A stretch of 64,000 nt of DNA. It comes from Heliocidaris erythrogramma (taxonomy: Eukaryota; Echinodermata; Echinoidea; Camarodonta; Echinometridae). A program made the position numbers and the translations under genes. This document shows positions 56,130 to 64,000 of this stretch, piece by piece; positions within the stretch are counted from its first letter, which is position 1, and every line of letters begins with the position of its first letter. Under the pieces are notes generated by a model. The model saw only the letters and a program-made list of their open reading frames with translations. It searched no databases and was not told the DNA's origin. The stretch is taken from the NCBI GenBank assembly GCA_025617745.1, contig CM046864.1, forward strand, positions 32,245,239-32,309,238. Direction: 5' to 3'.

Positions 56130-56382
56130 CAGGGGCGGATCCAGGATTGAGTAAAAAGAGGGGGCACGCAAATGAAAGTTTGTCAAAAAGTAGACCCTAT
56201 TTTTTTGGTTCTCGCCAGCATCTCGAAAAGTTGCTCAGTGGAGGAGGGGGGGGGCACAAATTATCGCCAAACCTTCAAAGTTTGCTCAGTAAGAAAATGG
56301 CGGATCGTCTATGGTCAAAAAGCATACTTTTCTTCGAAAGGGGGGGGGGGCACGGGCAGGAAGTGCCCCCGATCCGCCAATG
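56130..56382. mobile_element. 253 bp MITE with GGCGGATC ends and 9 bp target duplication
   Basis: Termini are CAGGGGCGGATC and the complement of GATCCGCCAATG, with ATATGAATT at 56121-56129 and 56383-56391. The interior has G runs and GCTCAGT repeats. The CAGGGGCGGATC end is hAT-like, but hAT elements normally make 8 bp duplications. Confidence 0.75.
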
Positions 56383-59300
56383 ATATGAATTATAATAGAA
56401 TCAGTTCATTGTTTTAATTAAGCGGTGATCCGGCATTTGCTTCGGTGACAATTGCTCTGGGCGTTATTTCATCAGAAGTATGGGTTTAATAGGGTAATGG
56501 TAATGGTTTCCGAGCATTCATCTTTTTTTTTTTTATTTGTCTTCTGTTTGATTGTCAGGTATTTTCTGTGTGTGCCCCGCCCCTTTAAAAGTTTGGATGT
56601 GCCCTGATCTTTGCCCCTCCCCGTTCTCTATATCATTCTTTCTTTGCTTCTCTTATCTTTTCTCGAATCTCCACATCACTTTCTCTCTCCTGTCCCCCGC
56701 TATTGCTCTCTTAATATTTCTCAATGACTATTAGAACTATAATTATCTCCACCCCCTCCCCCTCTCTCTCTGGAACTCTCTCACATCCCCTCTCAGTAAA
56801 CAATATTCACATAGGACTGAGTGAAACACCGAGCTGTTAGTGACATAGGTATCATGCATCTTTATTGGAGACGTGCTGAATATCCCTTACAATAGCAAGA
56901 TGAAAGCTGCATGTTAAAGAAAAGTTACTTTATTTCATGGGAAATACAAATGAAATGATTTTGAAAAAAGAAAAGAAAAGAGAGAAAGAAAGAGGGAAAG
57001 GGAGAGAGAGAGAGAGAATGTGCTTACAGTGAGTCAAGCATAGTTCCAGTAAACACACAAGGTCCATTTTCCTGAAATGAAAACACAACCCCACCTCTGT
57101 GTATGTATACATTTTAACAAACAAACCATGTGCATTACATTTAGTGGAATATCTGCTTAATAGCAAATCAATACCTCAAAAAACATTACCAATATTATAA
57201 CAAATATTAGTATACAAATTACATGTATATGTATAGTTACATATTGTCTATCTGGGGGAGCATTTCAATATTTGTCATTGTCAACCATTTTTTATCTTAA
57301 ATAGTATCTTAACACAAATTAGCTATACAAATATAATATCATTTTTGATCAACATTTACATAACATGTATATTCACTTTCATGAGAACACACCATATATA
57401 ATCGTAGATCCAGTATTAAATAAAATTCCTTCATATGTTTCTGTATCCTTTTCCCCCTCTCTCACTTTTTTCATTCTCGCCTTTTTCATTATCAATGATT
57501 CGAAAATATCAAATTACATTTCTGCACAAACATGATATAAGCAATCATATCTTATGTTGACATTTGGAAAGCACTTTTTTGAGGTCTTCTATTAGAGCGA
57601 AACTCTAAATAACCCAAATAAGGTATAAGCGGGTGAATAATGTTCAGTGGGTTTTGTGTTTTTTCTTTCTGCTAGAAACCAAATTGGAAATTGATGACAT
57701 TTAACAAGTTGTATAAAAATATTCAGTTGTTTGTTGAAGTTGTGAATCCTTATTTATATAAATATTCTGATAATGAATGAAGAAAAAATCGACAATTATT
57801 TATCAAGTCTATAAACATGTTTTTTTGAAGTACAGTTTATACATACATAATAGTTATCCTATTATTAAATATGAAATACAAATCTTGTATTTTGGCAGAG
57901 TGATTCCAATAAACCCAAATTTAAATTTCATTTCACAAGATTGTTAATAATTGTTAATCATTATTATACTTGTCTGATAAATGTAAAGAATTACAATTCG
58001 CACTTTCTTTTTATAGCAGAGGCTAAACAAACAAAATGCATTGCATAGAATGCCTTCCAGTCATATAATACAAGATTGTATGAAGGAAGTGCAAGCACAC
58101 TAGAATATTTTTTTTCTTCTTTCAGCAATACAAACAGAAAAGAAATTCAGTAATTATTAAAAACATGTAACATGTAATGAAACAAACCATAGTTTACCCC
58201 CCCCCCCCAACAAAAGAAAAATACATGTAATTGAAAGACAATCATTTTGATAAGGCAATTTTGTTTTCCCCTGCTCATGCATGGACTTGGTGTTTTTGTT
58301 TTTTTTCATTTGAATCACAACTAGCTGAGACAGAGAGTTGTGCTATTAGATGTTGTTCCTGATTGTACATTTATTTCATGGATTCTCAGTAGTTCACATG
58401 ATTTGTTGAAAATAAAAACGTTTCATCTCCCAATTTTCAAGTAACTACATTTTTCAAATGCAAATTTTGCTTGATTCATCAATATATAGTATACTGTATA
58501 ACAAACAATACAATTATCATATAATAGAAAGGTTTCCGTTCTAAAAAGGGAGGCACAATGCACATTTTTCTTCCAAAAAGGGTGGGGGTACGGGCCGGAT
58601 GTGCCCCCCCCCCCCCAAATCTGCCACTGCTTCTGTTAGCTATGATTGCACCAATGTTTACAAGTGGGTTTTTACAGACACATATTAATCAGACATGATT
58701 ATTTACTTTTAGGCATAGAAATGTCATCTGAAAGACGGGATTCAGTTTTAAACCAGGGTCCGTCAAAGTTGGTTTGGAGGCTGTTGATCAGGACAGTGGA
58801 ATCGTCTCCAAATAGTTGGAGCCAGGGGGTATAGGCTTCACCATATGCTGGCTATGTCACTGTCTGTGTCAAAAAAAACTTTAGTATAGGAAAGCCTTAT
58901 GAACTATGAGGGGTCAAATCTGGATATTGAATTATGCTAATTGACAAAGTTTTGTGCCTGCAAAGTAATTTAACTGTAAAGTTAGTAATGACAATTTGAA
59001 TAACAACTAGAATCACACTATTTCAGAGATTTCATGTCCACATACATAAAAAGCTTTGAATAATGTCTCAAAAACTAGTACTGATTTTCGATAATCAACA
59101 TTGCCCCGTTTGTGAATGGCCCTATACTGATAGTTTGCATGCAGAAACCCTGGTCAGTTGTAAAAGAGTGTCTGCACTGTAAGACTACCATAGGCCATGT
59201 ACTATAGCTGCTCCTGACATGACCAGAAGATAGCTGAATTAGGCTTCTCTCAAGACAATGATTTTCTGATTAAGTGTCAAATTAGGGTCTGTGTTTGCAG

Positions 59301-59400
59301 ACTACTATGCTGACAACATAATTTCCAAGTGTGGGGTGATTGGGGGGGGGGGGGGGATTGAACAAAGAAAATACCACCTTCAATCCATATGATCTGAAGG
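56383..59400. other. Non-coding AT-rich region with low-complexity tracts
   Basis: Contains a T run (56523-56535), CT-rich blocks, a (GA)n tract at about 56962-57017, a decayed C/G-run MITE relative at 58540-58635 and the interspersed repeat at 58660-58770. It would lie downstream of the minus-strand LRR gene and could hold its 3' UTR. No coding exon is recognised. Confidence 0.55.
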
Positions 59401-59407
59401 AGACGGC

Positions 59408-60977
59408 TCAGATATTAATGGTTTGATGTTGTAAAAGTTCTGAGTAGGTATCACCAGGTATGGGATTGTGCTCCAAGTTGATTTCTTCAATGACAGACAT
59501 GCCAAAGAGTTGCTTGCATCCAGATCTGCAAGTAAATCGAGGGATCAAAATAGATGTTCTTATTTATCAACACATTTGCTTGAAATTCATGTACGGTATT
59601 TAATTTTTCATTGATAGAAAAACCAAATGTATTGTCATTTCATTTGTTCTTATTAATACTTTAATATGGATTTTAATTTGTGAATCATGAAATTATGGAT
59701 GCCAGTATTACTCAAACATACATGCAGGCAGATTCATGGGGTGAAGTGAAAACTGAAGAGGCCAACCCCCCCCCCCCCCCCCGCCCACCCTTAGAGAAAA
59801 ACAAAGACATAAAAGGGCTTTTGAGGATTTTTTTTTCCTGCAGCCCCCCTTTTGGACTAAATAATGTTATAACCCTGGATGTAATTTACCTGGGAAGGGC
59901 TGGCAGCTGGATTCCAAAAATCATAATTACCGGGAATAAATAGGGAATTTTGTTTTGCTCGATACAAGACAGAAATCCAGCAAAGTCCAGCACAAGCTGA
60001 ATTCATTCCTTATTATTCTTGTATTCACATTTCATATTTATTCAGACATATGAGTGAGAAATAAGAGAACATACCTGTGATTTCATTGTCACCCAAATCT
60101 AAAATTCTTAGGGATGACAGTTCATAGAAACTCTCTGGCAAGGTGGATATTTGGTTGTGTGAGGCATTTATAGCTTCTATAGGATGGTCATCTGGTAGAT
60201 TTCATCTGATGTTTACAGCTTCATTAATAAAACATGAGAGGTACAATGATAAGTAATAAAGGGCTAATAACAAAAAGAAACAAAGGGTACATTAACTAAA
60301 TCCATCAGTTTAGTAACACCATTGATTACTCTACAATCAAACTCATTCTCACTGGCTTAAATCAGGGAAATGTAACTAAGAGTTAATTACATTTCCCTGC
60401 TTAAATCAAACAGCAAACAAATTATCAGCGTTATACTGTACTTGAATACACTTTACTGGATAGATGTTTGACAAAGAATAAAAACTGATTAAGAGATAAC
60501 ATCCATAATTTCTTTGCTTCGCTCAGCCTGAATGCAATACATTCAAAATAATTGTGTGCAATTGCAAATAAAATTAATGAAAATCTATTCATTTACATGT
60601 ATAAAAATATGTTTTGACAGATTAAATCAAAATTAAGCATTTTATTTGAATGAAAGGTGTCGTCCCTCTGATATCTGTTGTGTTCATGTCATTTCTCTGC
60701 AAATTATACGACTATCTTTTTGAACAACTAAATTCAATCAAAATAAAAGAAACAAGACAAGGTAAAAGTTTTAAAAAAAAGGAACCTGCATGACAAGTTA
60801 TAATTTTCTTTAAAAGTCTGTTTTCAAAAACAATTCTTACCAGTAACTTTTCCAAGGCAATTTCTTTGACATTACAGTGCGTGCATTGTGGGAAAGATCG
60901 AGGGTTGATAGCACTGCGTTTCTCATGAGATGGTATACTGCTTGCAGAACAGCTTCCAAGAGACAGCTTGAAAAATC
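59408..60977 (-). pseudogene. Leucine-rich-repeat gene, LRRC20-like, three exons seen
   Basis: The exons are read by eye. 60841-60977 (acceptor TTTCATAG, donor GTAAGA) encodes DFSSCLLEAVLQAVYHLMRN and STLDLSHN. 60075-60191 (donor GTATGT) encodes IEAINASHNQISTLPESF and LRILDLGDNEIT. 59408-59525 (acceptor TTACTTGCAG) encodes LFGMSVIEEINLEHNPIPGD and ends in TGA. Order and spacing resemble vertebrate LRRC20 as I remember it. Two faults: the last exon needs one extra base near 59510 to keep frame, and the segment between the first two exons (about one repeat) was not found and their phases do not match. It is either decayed, misassembled or has an exon I missed. Confidence 0.55.
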
Positions 60978-61739
60978 CTATGAAAAGATAGTAAAATAAG
61001 TTTCAATTAGAAAATGAGCTATGCAAAAAAAATAAGGGGGAGGGGGGGGGGGGGACAAAAGCTAGAAACATGTTACAAACTTTCTTACATTCTTGACATC
61101 AGTAGCCAGCTTACTTGTGATTTATGACATTTTAAAATACATTCTTAACTTATCAATATGAATATTCTGAAACAAATAGTACAACATAATCATGATCATC
61201 TAAAGTAGATCTCACAATAACTTTCAAAGTATTAACATGTAGCTGTTGACTGCTGAATTCTCTTATTCCCTAAAGTTTGCTCAAAACTTGATGATACAGG
61301 ACCCACCTGATTCCAGAAGGCAATGGGTTAACTGAAAAAGAGATTATGTTTGAATAATGGGAAGTAAAATACATTGCAGCTATAAAAGAATTTAAACACT
61401 TATTGTTATGTGAACAAGGTAAATGATACCCAAAACCTCACTTTCAGTCCTTACAAATTGAATAATGAAGAATTCTTTGATCCTTAATTATAAATTTGAG
61501 CAAAAACCTGAAATAAATTTGCTGTCATCTCAACTCAGCTTAGTATTGGGTGAGCTGTCGATAATAGTAGAGTGCAAAAACTGAGATGCAAAATATATCG
61601 GCCTATTAATTAATATAAATAAAATTCATTTATCCAGCATGGCAAAGAATCCTAGAAGAGAGGGGAAATTTTGAAAAATATTATAGATCTAAAACATCTA
61701 TATATTGAAGAAAAAAATACCAACGAGAAAAGCAGCTAC

Positions 61740-61801
61740 CTAAAATTTGTATGCTGTTTACGACGCATGTAAGCACTGATGGACATGGCTGCCGAGCCCA
61801 T
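61740..61801 (-). CDS. Candidate first coding exon of the LRR gene
   Basis: ATG at 61799-61801 opens MGSAAMSISAYMRRKQHTNF and runs to a GTAGCT donor at 61739. It lies in a somewhat GC-richer stretch upstream of the LRR exons, as a 5' exon would. Nothing links it by homology; phase does not connect directly to 60977. Confidence 0.22.
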
Positions 61802-62790
61802 ATCTCAGGGAAGTTGAGTTACCGAAACGAGACAAGCGTCGGTCCAGCGCCCTGGGGGCCAAATAATTTTAATAACCGTACATACCGTACTTCTTCGGCC
61901 AGCTGCCAGCTGCAACTCTCTCTCTTCTAACTTAGACGAGTCAACTATGAACAACTTACATATTATTTTTGTAAAAACATAGTTCCTCTTCTTGTGCCCA
62001 CAACGTAGACTAGGCCTAGACCTAGACTACTAGTAGGCCTAGTACAACTCTTGTCATAGCCCGACCAGACGGCGCGACAGGGATGTGTAGGGTTACTCTT
62101 GTCACTGCTTCTGCCGCTGTTGAGTGTACTTTGTGGATTAGAATTGAGATGAAAGGACTCCGAATTTTGGGGGAATAAGGACCTTCAAATAGTAGTCCCT
62201 AAAAAAGTTAGAGGTCAGTAATATATGCATGGGGTTTTTACATTTATTTATCTTTAAGTAATTTAGATCTAGGGCCTAGTAACTTTCTTTGTTTTACTTT
62301 ACTATTATACATGTACTAGGTTAATTAGATTCCTTTTTAGAATTATATTTTATAGAGTTACAAAGTCAAACTCAAACTTCAAAGCATCCCACAAGGCACA
62401 AATTAGCTAATCTTCATGATCTTAGGCCTAGGCCTAGATAATTATAATGTAAAAATGTGTGCATCAGACTTCAAGTTCTGGTATGATTTGGCAATGAGAA
62501 TCCCAGATCAAATGAGGTTCGCCAAAACGATTAAGTAAAATTTTCAGGGTAAAATTCCCATCCAAAGTAACAGCCATACTCAAGTCAGATCTTCGACCCA
62601 TTCCTGCACTGCGCAAAACGATGAAATCACACTCCAATCAAATCCTATGTACGGGACTACATATGCAAAAAATTTGTGCGATAAAAAATGCATAGTGCAC
62701 AATTTCATCAAATTACTTACGGTTACATCCAATCTCGTAACATGTTTCCGTCTTCATTCTGTCTTTTGTCACGCGATTGTGATAGGCCGG
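61802..62790. other. Possible promoter-side region, unannotated
   Basis: Rich in CTAGGCCTAG-type palindromes (61990-62045, 62425-62440). No exon identified. Confidence 0.35.
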
Positions 62791-62884
62791 CAGGCTGATG
62801 TTAAATAATGATGGCCTATCCGGCTATCCTGCCACATTTGAAGGAGAATCTCCTCCCCTTTCTCCGTTGTTCCTCTGTCCACTA

Positions 62885-63083
62885 GATGGAAATCGCATCG
62901 CATCGCATCGCATCGCAACAAAATTTTTGAACATGTTCAAAACCCTGCGATGCGAGGCGATTGCTTGCGATATTGGAAAAATCGCCTGCTGTTGCGTCGC
63001 AAGACCTCTCACACTGCACGATCTCGGGCAATCTCCTGCGATGCGACGCGATATCGCAGGAAATCGCACAGTGTGAGGCGGGC
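62885..63083. repeat. Inverted GCGAT-rich element, right copy
   Basis: Starts with ATCGC pentamer repeats and ends AAATCGCACAGTGTGAGGCG plus GGC, the reverse of the element at 54411 and 55591. An inner CTCACACTGCACGAT lies near 63007-63021. Confidence 0.65.
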
Positions 63084-63115
63084 TCTAGACGTCTAACTTC
63101 AGCCAACTCACTAGT

Positions 63116-63190
63116 TATACTCGTGTTACAAGCCCCGCGCAACCACGTTGAACAACTTACAAAACGGAAATGGGGCCTGTATCACGATTT
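63116..63190. repeat. Foldback-spacer relative
   Basis: ATACTCGTGTTACAAGCCCC followed by GCGCAACC matches the central spacer of the foldback element near 11598-11625, and GGGGCCTGTATCACGAT echoes the start of its right arm. It marks the right side of the extra DNA carried within the D-locus foldback structure. Confidence 0.6.
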
Positions 63191-63266
63191 AACATTATAA
63201 ACTCGTGAACAAAATGAAGACAGACATCATGGTAGTGGGGCTTCACGATTACATATAAGAACATAG

Positions 63267-63493
63267 TTGCAAGGGAGGGGATAAAGGCAGGGACGGATCC
63301 GAATCGGCCGGGCCCCCTTTTGAAACACAATAAAACAAATTGGGGGGGGGGGCGGAGGGGTTCAAGGGATATAAGGGGATACTTTCCCCCCCAATATCTA
63401 TTTTTGTTAATAGGGGGAGTCCCCCAATGTATATTTTTGAGGGAGTAACGGCGAGGGGGGGGGGGGGGTAATTGCAAGGGAGGGGATAAAGGT
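63267..63493. repeat. GC-rich block between 22 bp direct repeats
   Basis: TTGCAAGGGAGGGGATAAAGG occurs at 63267 and again at 63472. Between them are G runs, GATCCGAATCGG and CCCCC-rich sequence. The direct repeats could be a target duplication or a local tandem copy. Confidence 0.45.
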
Positions 63494-63529
63494 ATGGGAA
63501 TCCGGATCCAGGGGGCTAAAGCGGCTTTT

Positions 63530-63627
63530 CGAGAAAAGCCCCCCCCCCCCCCCGCTTGTCTCGAAAGGGTGCGTTGAACGCTCCCCACCGCGCCGCTCCG
63601 CACCGCACCCTTTCGAGATAAGCCCTG
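63530..63627. mobile_element. Foldback element, right arm (D locus)
   Basis: Matches 11785-11882, ending CGAGATAAGCCC and followed by TGATAAA, the duplicate seen at the left locus. Pairs with the arm at 54089. Confidence 0.75.
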
Positions 63628-64000
63628 ATAAAGTTGTCTCCTACATGATGGGGAAGAATTGATGGTATATTTATTTGAAATATTGAATTGTGTGTAGTGA
63701 AATGTTGGTTTTAACAAGGTTAAGATGATTTGCAGTTGGCTCTGCAGAGGTCGACTTCCCTTGGGTCGAGTGGTCACCTGGGTAGAAAATGTTTTCAGAC
63801 CCTGTCGTGCAAGATAGTTCTTTGCATCTTGTGGATTGTATATAGCCTGGATCTGGTGCTTTTATGGTCCAGGGAGAATCGACGTGGGCAGATTTACCTG
63901 TACATGTGTTGTGGTTTTTTACTACAATTTTTCATATGATTCAAAGATTTGAAGGTTGTTTGAACATTGTTTATTTTAAAAAATGTTATAGTTCATAATC
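63628..64000. repeat. Duplicate of 11883-12250
   Basis: Near-identical flank with one small extra segment (about 63696-63744). The window ends inside it. Confidence 0.8.

Larger units (their letters stand above)
55591..63083. mobile_element. 7.5 kb segment bounded by inverted GCCCGCCTCACACTGTGCGA ends
   Basis: The left end GCCCGCCTCACACTGTGCGA is mirrored at 63062-63083, with flanks TCTAAA and TCTAGA (one mismatch). Both ends also carry GCGAT/ATCGC pentamer repeats just inside. This could be one large composite element or two related MITEs that happen to face each other. Inside lie a MITE, long non-coding DNA and LRR-gene exons, but no transposase. Confidence 0.4.

Noticed and set aside
61309-61333. 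25-base microexon of the LRR gene between good splice signals
   Set aside because: Joined to the candidate first exon it creates an immediate in-frame stop, and there is no homology support.

Overview
The window is animal nuclear DNA, most likely from an echinoderm and probably a sea urchin. The evidence is indirect: AT-rich, intron-poor sequence dense with eukaryotic retrotransposons, polyadenylated LINE ends, metazoan GT31 glycosyltransferase genes, and many AGATCTAG and TAGGCCTA words that I associate with echinoid genomes. There are no bacterial operons, CRISPR arrays, rRNA or tRNA genes that I can recognise.

The backbone is a family of recent same-orientation segmental duplications carrying a single-exon GT31 (beta-1,3-galactosyltransferase-like) gene on the minus strand. 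Copy A (2911-9376) is split by an intact Ty3/gypsy element with identical LTRs. Copy B (26133-27281) and copy D (46742-47890) are full-length 382-codon genes differing at about four residues. Copy C (29239-29644) is a 3' fragment. Flanking modules recur with them: the 3' flank (1693, 23424, 27971, 45471), a 2.2 kb module (17270, 30060), a 2.4 kb module with a LINE RNase H remnant (19430, 42037) and a 1 kb upstream module (9640, 48165). Because the copies are so similar, one copy often shows the empty site of an insertion in another. This lets element ends and target-site duplications be read directly.

Mobile elements by region: Tc1-like TIR element (1098-1692 truncated, 44656-45470 complete); gypsy (3886-9197); foldback palindrome (11376-11882) with related arms at 54.1, 55.3 and 63.5 kb; TTAA-flanked palindromic element (13936-14839); 222 bp TA-flanked element (18710, 31492); 1.35 kb element with about 200 bp TIRs and 9 bp duplications (21816-23162); 5'-truncated CR1/L2-like LINE (23792-25240); an L1/Tx1-like LINE (minus strand, ORF2 40043 to 32516) inside a 9.8 kb insertion (32280-42036) with a 13 bp target duplication, itself interrupted by a restriction-like-endonuclease LINE (32825-36611, R2/Hero type) with an uninterrupted ORF; a frameshifted BEL/Pao fragment (50055-52905); and a 253 bp MITE (56130-56382).

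The right end (54.1-63.6 kb) corresponds to the 507 bp foldback element of the left duplicate but holds about 9.5 kb between the arms. This includes a 1.19 kb tandem duplication, a 7.5 kb stretch bounded by inverted GCCCGCCTCACACTGTGCGA ends, and minus-strand exons of a leucine-rich-repeat gene resembling LRRC20, one of them with an apparent frameshift. The likely functional host genes are therefore GT31 copies B and D and, possibly, the LRR gene. Most of the remainder is transposons, their remnants and duplicated non-coding sequence.
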